Assembly: GCA_013397435.1 (NCBI GenBank)
Contig: VZRG01000288.1
Coordinates: forward strand, 222,349 to 286,348
DNA: 64,000 bases
Reading direction: 5' to 3'
DNA from: Erythrocercus mccallii
Taxonomy: Eukaryota > Chordata > Aves > Passeriformes > Dicruridae
The notes beneath the pieces are model-generated. The model saw only the letters and a list, made by a program, of their open reading frames with translations. It was not told where the DNA came from and did not search any database. This document shows, piece by piece, positions 33,300 to 44,462 of this stretch; within the stretch, counting starts at the first letter, position 1; every line of letters starts with the position of its first letter. Both the position numbers and the translations under genes were made by a program.

Positions 33300-35862
33300 T
33301 GTGTGGCTGCGTTCCCGCTCGCCTGCGGCCCAAGGTTGGCAGCAGCAGTTCCGCTGCACGCACGTGTGTTGCTTGTGGATCGCAGGATGTAACAGAAAAG
33401 ATGGCTTTCCGGTGGAGCTGTGATGGTTTTGTTACGAAATAGCACATAAATTAGTCAGTTGACAGACGTGCCGCACTAGTGCTGGTTAATAGTTGGACTG
33501 CAAGTAGCGTGTCATTCTTCAGATACTAGTCAAGTCCTGACCAGCAGTAGGATCTCTTATCAAATATTTCAGTACTTAGTTAATGCAGTATTGTGTGGTA
33601 CTTTATTTTTAACTCTATAGGCAGATGCAGTAAATAACCAGAATCAAACTGCAGAAATTACAATTTAATCCAAGAAGAGTGACATTTTGCAACCTGTGTA
33701 CATGACGTTTGGGTGTTAATGCCTTCCTTTTTCCAGAAAAAAATGGGAGAAAGCTGCTGGGACTGTCTGTGGACAAGATGGCTGCCAGCCCTGCCAGTAA
33801 GATGGCTGCCCTAAGGACAGGGCTCCAGGGGGACGAGGGAGCTGTGGGATCAGACGTTTCCTGCCTCACAGGTAACTCACAACACCAGGCGCTTGGTCAC
33901 CTCTACACCTGCCTCAACCCCAAAGAAAATACATGTTACTTAACCTTATACATAAGGGGTAGCAGAAGCATTCAGGTTTGACCCAAAACATGACTGAAAA
34001 CAAGGTCTCATAGCAATAAAAAGCAAATGAGTTTGGAGTTTATCTGTTCATGCTTAGGACTAGGCAAATGCAGGAAATTAGTTGGTAATTTTATAGAGTT
34101 CTTTAATGCATTTAAAGAAAATGCTCAGGGTTTCTCTGAAGTACGAAAAAACTTTACGTTACGAAATTTACGTTACTTATATTTTTAATTCAAAAAGTAT
34201 TTGTGAAGATGGAATATGCAATTGTCTGAATATTTTAAAAAATCACTACTTTTCTCACAATGGCTATAGAAATGCTAGTGTTTATTTACGTTTAGTGATA
34301 ATTAACAAATAAATGATATTACTATTTATATACTCATTAGAGGTACTTTTAAAATGTTAGGCTCCCAATGCACTGCAAGATTTTTAGCCAGCTGTGTTTG
34401 CTTTACAACTATTTAAATATGTACTGCATTTAAATGGTTAAAATAATATAAAATGTGCAACTTGACAATACTGCTTTATGTTAATGGCAGTCTTGAAAAA
34501 AAAGCCAAACAAACAATGTCTTCCCAATCTACACATCTCTCACTAGACTGTGTTTGTATCTTTCTCTTATTATTCTTTTTTTCTTTCTGGTTGGCTGATA
34601 ACAAAACCAAATGAAATGGGGCATCTAATGGCAGTTCCTCTAACAAAGCTGCTTAATTATGTAGAAACATTATATGAAGTCTATACAAGAAGAATAATAT
34701 GCTCTGAAGTCATTAAACTATTGACAAGAGATTTCAGGCAGCAAACAGATGATTACAGAGGTCTCAATACATTTATGCAGACAAGTAACCAGCCTTTCAA
34801 TAGTTTCATTAAATTCATTAGTATTCAGGGTGGCAGACAATGTAGATGCCTGGGCCTTTTCAGAGCTGAATTCGTTATGTTTTTGTACAGTCTTTTGTTC
34901 CAGATTTGTTTATACCTGGAAGTTACAGGGTTTGCTACTGTATATGAAAAGGATTGATAATACACTCTGAAAATTTCCCAAATAGATACAGTTTAAAAGT
35001 ACTAATTGTTTGTGTTCATTTACCAAGCATTGTGAAGTAATGCTTAAGAAAAGACTAAGAATTAAAAATTTTCAAGTCTTTATATAAATTGCTCCCACAT
35101 GAAAAGGCTGAGTGACTGTAGGTGACACATGGGCCTTCCACAGGAGTCAGTTTTTGTTTTAAAGAAAAACATCTACTCCAGCCAGAGCAAGCCCATAAGC
35201 TCACAGAGAAAACATTTATCCCCAGAATATAGCACAATACCACATAGTTACCAGGGGTTTGTGTTTAAAAAAAAAAAAATCAACTGCTACACAGCCATTT
35301 TAGACTGGTTCTTAAAGCAACCATGTTGTCTGGAAAAGTCGTCAGCCATCTTGCTGAAAAATCTGGTTTCCAGCATGAGTAGGATAAGAGAGACTAAAAG
35401 GAAGAAATACAAAGCCTTATTTCTGATGGATATAATAAGGATCTGAGAATAATTAAAATAAATTTAATATTTGAACAAAACTAAGATTACTATTTCATGT
35501 TAAGTGTAATTTTTTCCCCCAGATATTAAATAGAAGCAAAAGCAAGGTAGGAGTTGTATAAACCACTTCAAAACAACCTCCGAATAAAAGGAAATTTTGA
35601 TGGTTGTTATAGGCTGTGTAAATACTGAAATACGTATATTGCTGTATGAGCGGATATAGTGATATCACAAAGGCATGACTGTTTCACTTGTCTGAAAGAG
35701 GTATGGTGCATAAGACGTATAAAAGCACAGGACAAGCCTAGGGCTGTGCATTTCTTGCACATACATGACAAAGGAGCAAATGAATCTATAATTCTTATTG
35801 AGAAAGTTTAGAAATCTGTCTAGGAATTGGGGGGTAAATGTTTGTATGAACAGAGAGGAAAA
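33300..35862. other. Intergenic, upstream of LETM1
   Basis: Mostly AT-rich. It holds a paired YY1-type motif inside a splice-bounded segment at 33737-33871 (see findings) and otherwise nothing recognised. Open frames of up to 135 codons (34550-34957) look random. Confidence 0.5.
33774..33810 (+). promoter_or_regulatory. Two YY1-type motifs
   Basis: AAGATGGCTGCC occurs twice, at 33775-33786 and 33799-33810. Both match the YY1 consensus AANATGGCNGCC exactly and in the same orientation. They lie about 1 kb upstream of LETM1. Binding is inferred. Confidence 0.45.
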
Positions 35863-36012
35863 CTATAAGTTTGTCACCCCTTCCCTGAAGTCTTGGCCCA
35901 GGAAGCACTCCTTGATCCTGTTGATGTTTTTGAGGATTGATAGCAGCTCCTTCCACTCCCAGATTGAAGTGCCCTGTAGCTTGTAACAGTGGCAGAACCA
36001 AATCTGATACTC
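35863..36012 (-). other. Exon-like open segment, gene unknown
   Basis: A pyrimidine-rich acceptor (GTGTCTCTGGCAG) precedes 49 sense codons and a TAG stop on the minus strand. They begin EYQIWFCHCYKLQGTSIWEW and contain KELLSILKNINRIKECFLG. By hand count G+C is 36 of 49 at the third codon position, against 19 and 15 of 49 at the first and second. I do not recognise the protein. It could be a terminal exon, a pseudogene relic, or chance: an overlapping plus-strand frame shows similar periodicity. Confidence 0.3.
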
Positions 36013-39000
36013 CTGCCAGAGACACAGACACGGCCTCAGTTCCCCAGTACACCCTGGTGACAAACGGAGCTGGCAGCACGGGCCGGGGAGATGGGATTCA
36101 GGGCGTGGAGGGGGAGGAGGTGCAGTGTTGGATGCTCTGGGCTGTAAGTGGGAGGAGGTGCAGGCATAATTAGCATCTGATGAGTTGGGAGGCACCTTTG
36201 CCATTTCACTGCTGCAACATCGTGTTTGTGTACACAGTGTGACTCAATAAGCTACGTATCAGTACAGGTCCATAGACAGTCCTTAAAAGCAGAATTATGC
36301 TTTTAGGCTGTAGAATCTGTTTCCATGGCAACCCTCAGGTTGTCTCCTTGAATAGGTTTAACAATACAGGATTAACCTCATCTTTATTCACCAGTGTTCA
36401 GTGGAAATGTAAAGAAAAGGGGGGAAAAAAAGACATTACTGTGTAGCAAGTTGCATTAAGTTTCTACTCCAGGGAGAAAGCCAAGAGATCATGAGTAGTT
36501 TTTTAAAAAAAATACTTCCATTCTTATCAGGGATTTTTAGGAGAGATTCATGGAATACTGAAGCCTGTTGCTCTGTCAGTATTACACTCAAAGGTAAAAG
36601 TTCAAGTGGTGGCTGGATTGCAGATTTGCCGCATATATGTCCAGGTCACAAGTTCACTCCTGTCTGTAAATGTGCCAAAAACAAGCGGCACTGGCTACAT
36701 ATTAGCACAGAAATAGGCTGCCCGGGTGCCTCTTCAACCACTGCCCTGAAAGGCCTCGCAGAGATTGCCTTGATGGCAATAACATGCTGCAAACAGTCAT
36801 TCCACATCCAAGGATAATTAACTACCTGCTCAAATTCAAGTCGAAAAGTGGTATTTTAAAAGATTGCTTATGCTTGACCCAAATTAGCAACACAAAATGC
36901 CATACAAATAACATATTAGTTATAATTATTTAAATTTGGCATGCAGGCAGGAGCACAGCTGGGGGAGCAGAAACGGGTGATTTTGAAAATCCTTCCAAAT
37001 TGAGGGAAAAGCATTTGCTGTTCAGAATGAAAACCACCGAGGTTCTCCCTTTTCCCAGCAGATGGAGCTTATGTGAAACAAACAGGCGGAGAAGCTGTGG
37101 AACTACCCCATAAAGTGAGATTGGGGCACTGGAGGAACACATGGGAAGAAAGCCACAAGGTTCTGGCCAAGGCAGGATCAAGCAGAGGGAGGGCAGGCAG
37201 TGTTCAAGCTATGTGCACAACAAAAAAAGGGTGAATGTAGCTACAAAAATCAAATTTAGACTTTGAGAAATACAGGGGAGGGAAAAAAGGAGTCTCTAGT
37301 GCTACAAACACACCTGTTAGCTCCAGCTGATATGAGAAAGACTGAGATTTTGCTGCAAAATCATCAATGCTGTATTTAAATAACCTGTTGTGCCTCCAAA
37401 TGAATCGTTTTGATTTTATGAATGACAGGCTTTAAAACTATGCATTTAGAGTTATTCTTTGCCTCCAGGATTTTTTAGGCTGTAGGGTTTGCAAGTTCCT
37501 GTCTGTAATTAGAAATGCAGAAAGCCAACAATCTTATGTCATTATCTGCCTCTCAGAGTTAGGTCTTTAAGAAAACACCAAATGTTGTGTTACTGTCAAT
37601 AAAAGCCTTAAATCTACCACCACTGCTTTTATGCAGCCATGAGGAATCAAGACAAGAAGTGCGTGTGACTGGGGAGGCTCTCCGCCACCCCATTCCAGAT
37701 TTTGTAGACCCATTCCTGCACTTCTTGTCTATCACAAAATTCCTGGTAAAGTCAGGCAGTGTTATAGGAGTACTGGAAAGACAGGAGGTCCCTGCAAAAC
37801 AGAGATACATTTCAGTTTGTGTCCTTTAAAGAAACAGCAGAAGGTTAGCACACCATGTTAGGAGAATTTTTACCTTTGTATTCTAAAAAGGAGAAAAATG
37901 TGCTACTTCCAAGGCCCTTTTAATGGCAGCAATATAACTTTCTATAGCAATTTTGCAAGGCTGAGACTGCTTATGGTAAGTACTGTTTTGGAGCAGGTTA
38001 CAGCCAGCACATGCACACAGCTGTATATGACTTGGTGCAGGCAAAATGCAACACTGTCCCATTGTCCTCCAGGCATATTCATGCTTTCTTTACCTCAGAG
38101 GAGGTGAGCAGAGCTAAGCATTTCTGTTAAAAGAACAAATGAAAAATACTGAAGATGGATATGTTCATTTGCTGAAGCCTGATGCTTAAAATTCCTGTGT
38201 AGAATTTAGCTCTCTCAGGCCTCTGCTGTCATTACCTCTCTCTTGCTGGTTTTGCTGATGATCTTATCAGTCCTGGCTCATATTTTTCCCTTACAGTCAG
38301 CCTGAATAACCCTACCGGAATGTGTCTTTCAACCTTTGAATTCACTCTCTCTTATTTACCTTTCAGCTTTAAACCTTCTACCTTTCATAATCCAGACCAA
38401 GCCTGTAACACAAGTCTCACACTTTTTCATCCTGTTCTCCTTGACCTGACTAACACTGCCCTCTTCCTTGCTGCCGTACAATGACCTCTCCATTCCAGCA
38501 TGCAAGCCCACAGCCCCTCCTTTATTCAAGTCAAAGAGCTGCTTTTCTCAAGAGGCCTCCCCACAGAGATAATGAAAAGCAGATTAAGAGATTTAAAAAA
38601 GGAGTTGGTTCCTTTGGAATGGTCAGTGCACTTTCCCTTTCTACAACCATCCTCTGTACTGTAAATTTTCCAAATCAGTGTTTGTCTGGATGTCTGTGCC
38701 TTGACCTGAGCAGGACCTAAGCTGTTGGGCTCCAATCCTACACATGCATATGCATTGCCATGTCCCTCTGCAATCAGAGACATTCACACAGAGTGGTAAA
38801 GTAACAGTGCAGTTATTTGTAAAGTCAAATCCTGTTGCTTGCCAGATAGCATCATAAAAGTCTTGGGCAGAGATAAAAATTAAGATTTTAATCTTTGTTT
38901 TGTGAAACAGAAAGAATGGTAACCTCCAAGGCAAGTGAAGTGGCAGCTCTGATGACAACACTTGATTTGTAGATATATGAGAATCTTGAGGGGAAATACC

Positions 39001-42000
39001 TGTTAAAATGTGATGTGAAGCTATAGAAAAACAACAAAGAGCCATCAGCACAAGTACATCCCAGTGGTGCTTTGCCAGTATCCTGCCTTTTTCTTGTGTG
39101 GCTGAATTTCAGGCACCAGAAACAGAAGACGCTTTGTCTGGGCTTTCCCATGTAATCAGCAACCCCTCTCCTGCCTATCTTAGGCCTCTATTCACTTTAT
39201 TACTATTATAGTATCCCCTAGAGACAGACTTGGGAGGCATTCACCCCCAAACATCCTGTTACCTTCAAGGAATTAGGTATTTTCTCAGTAACGCATTATA
39301 TGCTTTAATCCTGGTTGCATGTGTATATAGAGTGTGGTTAGCAAGTCGTGTATGTCAGAAAATACAAAGTTGACGGAAAAGAGCTTTACCATTGGATTTG
39401 ATCAGTATCCAGGGGAAGTGAAGTCCCCCAAAGCATGCACTGCCCTCTGAAAACAATTTTGAGAGGGAATTTTGTGTACAAACTGAAGGCTTAGCTGGGG
39501 TCTGCAAATATCTAGCAGTTCATCAGCTGGATAGAACGAGAGGAGCTCATTGGGACTAATCTGTGCTGCAGGTAAAAGTGAGCCATCCAGCCTGCTCATC
39601 AGTCAGGGTGGCAAGCCCCACACTCATTCCAATATGACACATGTCAGTAATTTTCTTTTCTAATCACTAATGCAACAGCTGAAAAAAGAAATATGCCCAA
39701 CAGATATCAACAAAAATCTGGCTCAGCCAGCAGTGCTTCCCTGTTGTGCCAAGGGAACAACCTCCTCCCCTCTGTGAGGCCTCTCCTCCCAAGGAACAGA
39801 CATCTAACTCTCCCTGAGCAGGAAGCCTCTTTCAGTGTGCCAGCTGGGAGTCAGGGCCCTGGGCACAATCCCAGCACCTGTGCCTAGTTTTCTTACAGAG
39901 CAGAGCCAGCTGCTCTGCTAGGTCTGCAAATGTCCTCTATACCCTATTTCTTTTCTGGATTGCTTTGGATAAGCAATGTGGATTTTTGCAAATTCATTGC
40001 TTTACATTTACCTTAACCTGATTTGTTTAAGGATCATATCAGGCCACTGATAAATGAAGTCATGCCATGTTTCTAATAATTATTAAACAAGGGTTATTGA
40101 ACCAGTAGTGCCCAGTATCCCCAATACTATTTTTGAGGGAATTTGAAGGTAAGCAGGATGTAACTGCAGGCCACTTTGGAAAATATGACATGGAGTTTGT
40201 GAGGAAGAAGTGTTTTTGATGGCTGGTGTTTATCAGCAAACTTTTCTGGCATTGCAGATGGTAGCAGAGAGTATATTTGACCCTGAGGGTTCACAGGCAT
40301 TAGATAATTGTTTTGGCTCTTAGTTCATGGCATGTTAGACTAGTCATTTCTATCTGTGACACCGAACTATCAACTGCAAACTTCCTGTGTGGAAATAATT
40401 ATGCATCTCTTCCAAGTTTGCATTATGTTCTTCTGTATCCAACAGTTCTTATGCAGAAGGGCAAAGTTAGAGTTAAGACAATTTTCACTGCTAATAGCTT
40501 GACTCTGAAAAGCCTTCGTATTATTAAAAAATCCTGGTATAACTGGAGCCAGAGTTGGGTTAGAATTCTGTAATACAACAGGAAGAGAATATATAGAGGT
40601 CTGGAAAATAATGAAGATGGGAGGAAAGTGAATAAAAAATGGTTATTGTTGCTGCTCATAATGCCATATTAATTAAACCAGTTTATCTGGGAGTAGAGTT
40701 TAAAAAAGAACGGAAGGAAATATATTTTTATATAAACTCATTGCCACCAGATGTTCTAAAACCCCAAAATATAAATAAATAGGCTCAACAAGAAAATAGA
40801 CACACTTGAGGGAGCTAGGCTTAATGAAGTCCCTGACACATGCTTGTCTAGTTTCAATGTCCTCTTTGGAAATTAGGAAATCCCTAAACTACTGATTTTC
40901 AGAAGCAGGAATGACACAAATGGGTAGGAGCTACTTTCCCTATAATCTGTTTCCAATTCTAATCATCCATTACTACTTCCTTTCTTGGTTTCCCTTGAGG
41001 AAAGGACATGCCTAAGCCTGCTTTGAATGTTAAAAGCTTCCTCTGTTCTGCACAAATAGAGGTGAGCGTAAGAGACCATAAATAAAAGCTGTGAGATGCA
41101 AGTCCTAACCTGGAAGCGAGGAGGTGTTTGAGGTGGACCAAAGGGTCACTGTCAGGGGGTCTCAAGGCACTTGACTGAGTCGTGCATGGCTCACCCCATG
41201 CTGGGGGCCTATGGCAGTTTGGTTAGTCCTAGACAAGCACTACACTGTTTGTGACACCTTTAAATTCCACGTGTTCCTCTCACCAACAGAACAAACACAT
41301 TAATAAAGGTGGGGAATTTTTGCGTAGAAATATAATGAAAGCCAGGTCAGAAAGGGAAGAGATCTCAGTCCGCTTGGTAACTTACACAGAACAAAAGTCT
41401 ACCAAGGAAAGGAACTTGCATCTTCATTTGCTTTCTTACTGCAGTGTTTTCTCTTTGCACTTTACAAAGTCCAACTTCTGCCATAATCCACTTGGCAACA
41501 AGTTACAGATGATCTCCCTCTAGTGGGTAATTAATTACCCATAAAAGCCACAGCAAGACTGAGATGTGTTAAAAATCTGCTTTGCACTTGCGTTCCTTCA
41601 TCTCCTTTCTACAGCTGGCTTTCTTCCTTATTCATCTGTGATCTTTCTCACACATGCGTTATGTGTTTTCTTCATACCCTCCCTGAACTTCATATCTCCT
41701 CCTTTTCCATTCTTGTGCTCTGTGAGGAGTTGGGCTGTTTGAGGGGTGTCTGTTTGACTTTGGTGTAAGTGGAAATGAAAGTAAAGAAGCACCAAAAAAT
41801 GAATTTAAAATTAAATATTCTAGACATTAGTGATGTTTGCACAGTGGCATGTGTGCAACCCCCAATATGCTGAAAGCTTAAAAATCTGGGAAAAAAACCA
41901 TAAGACCTACCTTAAGTTTGTAATTTTTTTTTTTTATCAGGAGTCATTCAAAGAAAATTTACGTTTGGGTTTTCTTATCCTTAAAGTTGATTTATTTGGG

Positions 42001-44395
42001 TTGAAAATCCTCTGCATTCTGCTTAGTAGTTTGTTCCCCTTGCATTTGTTGTTCCATTACCAAAACTATTAACAGCAAAATACATAAGCCAGCTGTGTTC
42101 AATCTGAAGTTAGCACTCTAACAGCAACAGTTAACTACCAAAGAGTATTCCCAGAGCAGAGCTGACGTTAATTGAGAAGGATAGTTCTCTGAAATATGTG
42201 GAGACAAGATGCTATAGAAATTGATTTAACCAGACCATGGCTTTTGTGTATGGAACTGCATTTCTCTCCTTGCAGAGCATATAGGCTGGATACTATGGCT
42301 GTTACTCCATTTAGATTAATGGAAATATATCAGGGATGATTCTCAAAGGTATCTCCTTTCTCTGACTACTCTGGGGTTTCTTGTGTGTGTGTGTGCAGTA
42401 AAGCACATTTCAAACAGAAAAATAAACAAGTCAATATTGTCCAAATGAAAAATGACAGATCTGGTTAAAAGAAATTTTTAGGACAGGCTTTGATAATATA
42501 TTCCTCTAGTGATAGTAGGCATCATATTAATCATTATATGTTACTTTTCTTTTTTAAACTTTGAATTATCTAAATAAACCAACATGAAAGACATTGTGCT
42601 CCAATCCAAGTATTTTCCAGGTTCCTGGAGGCACTGACCTTTATCTCAAATCACTGTGGTAAATCATGTTCCACAAAAATCACTAATTAAAACCCCAAGT
42701 GTCTATATTATAGCAAACTCAGGTATCACAAAGCAAATGAATGAAATGAAGATAAACTGGAATTTTACTGAAGCAAAGTAAGATCAGAGATTATTTATTG
42801 TGAGCAAATTCTGCGCCTAGAAACACCTATGCAATCCATATATTTACATTATTTTGTGAAACAGCATAATACAAAAATAATTTTTCTACACAGCATATCA
42901 GGATTATCAAGTTCTTTTACTAACATGGGTATAAAAAATATTGCAGCTTTTGCTCCCTTCATAACTGACTTGTCAATATAACTAATTTCATTTCACTGTA
43001 ATAAAGATGAAATTAATTCCAATCCTGCTCCTATATCAGTTACAATATAATTTTATTCAGCTGAGACATTTCATAAACCTGCTGAAGGTAAGAATTGCAG
43101 ACAGTGCTGAGGCAGGATGTGGAGGCAGGGAAGAGGTACTGCAGAAGAAATTTACAGGTTTTATCTCCACAGCTTTCCTTGCATTGATGTACAGGACAAA
43201 AAGAATTCAGTGACTATCAGCTTTCAAGACCAGCTTGTAGAGCTGACAGTAAGAGAATGTTCTTTTGCATCCAAATTGAGTACATTTGTTCTAGAATTTA
43301 TTAAGACACAGTAAACAAAGGAACTTACAGTGCCACATCCTGTTCTTTATTTAGGTTGGATGAAGGCTTCATTTGGCATCATGGAAACTAGAATGACTAC
43401 ACTGGGCTAAACCAAAGGCCTGTGAGTTCCTTTATCTCTGGTCATAGTCAGAAATGAGTGCTTATGGAAGGAGTATGAGAAATAGGGTGAGCATAGAGCA
43501 TTGCTGCCTGCAGCAGTGACTTGTATTTCATCACTGCTGATAAACACACACAGAACGGAGTCTGGTGGTCTGAGCACAGAGCTGGGAGCTACGAATCCAC
43601 TGTTTCAGTCCTGCCTCTGTCACCAAGGTTACTTGTACATCACTGTGTCCCAGCTCGTGTGTGCGGGTGGCAAACCTGCCTTCGAGCCTCTGCACTGCAG
43701 AGGCACACGCAACCCGTGCTCACATAGCCACACTCACATTCAGGCTGGTTTTGATCAAGTCTGGTATTATGGAGAGATTTGTTGCTCCCTAATGAGCTGC
43801 CTAACATGTGTGATTGTTTCCTGAAGAGCTGCATAACATCTCAGTGCACTTCGTATTGTGTCCCTTTATCTCTTCCCCATTCCTTCTGGCTCCTCTGTTT
43901 TTCACACGGTTATCATCACTGGCCTTTGTGGTCCTTGTGCTTTGTCCTAAGCTTGTCTTCCCTCAGTTTCTACGATCAGGAACAGCAGGCTCGGTGCCGG
44001 ATAAAAACTGTGCAAATATTTTCCTTGTGTAGCCCAAGTCCAGATCAATCCATCAGGTAGCACGGAGAGGCTGACTCTTTCAAATGTCCTTCCTGAAGAT
44101 GCCAATAAAAAGGTGATACTGTTAGATTTCCAGTAAAACCAGAAAGATAACGTTGAAGGCACCGTCTTAAAAATTCCTGTTAAAAATTCTGTTTAGAAGC
44201 TACGTTACACATTGCTTCAGGGCTACTTGCAATTCCCAGCATGATGATTGCTTCTGAATGGATCCTCAAAAATTGAATCCATCAGCTGCAGGCCCATTTC
44301 TGGTGAGTTCACAGTTTCACCATTGCTCCTGGAAGTTTGTCACCTCCCCCTCCACAACCATCATTCCCACCTTCATTGGTCTGCTATCCCTTCAG
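36013..44395. other. Intergenic between LETM1 and the next promoter (part 1)
   Basis: Mostly AT-rich sequence with no recognised repeat family. It includes an RFX X-box-like palindrome (36319-36332) and a coding-like but interrupted minus-strand stretch at 37647-37791 (see findings). Confidence 0.5.
36319..36332. promoter_or_regulatory. RFX X-box-like palindrome
   Basis: GTTTCCATGGCAAC matches the X-box half sites GTNRCC and RGYAAC as an inverted repeat, with one departure from the perfect GTTGCCATGGCAAC. Binding is inferred. Confidence 0.35.
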
Positions 44396-44462
44396 AAACA
44401 CCAAGTGGAGGACTGCAAGCTCCACACTCAGGGCACTACTCAGAATGTCAAAATGCAGGCAG

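Larger units (their letters stand above)
32430..33310. promoter_or_regulatory. CpG island and promoter of LETM1
   Basis: This GC-rich, CpG-dense block covers LETM1 exon 1, the start of intron 1 and about 550 bases upstream, in an otherwise AT-rich region. There is no TATA box, which is typical of a housekeeping mitochondrial-protein gene. Transcription toward lower coordinates starts LETM1; CpG promoters often also fire the other way. The upstream edge contains an old CR1 3' tail (33229-33297). Confidence 0.85.

Noticed and set aside
32426..33445. 339-codon minus frame and 281-codon plus frame at the LETM1 promoter
   Set aside because: Only the 26 codons of LETM1 exon 1 within the minus frame are real; the rest is CpG-island sequence with no stop codons.
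34550..34957. 135-codon plus frame
   Set aside because: AT-rich composition, no splice context and no recognised motif; comparable to other random frames here.
37752..37754. In-frame TGA as a selenocysteine codon
   Set aside because: No SECIS-like hairpin could be supported and the surrounding gene is unknown; a disabling stop is simpler.
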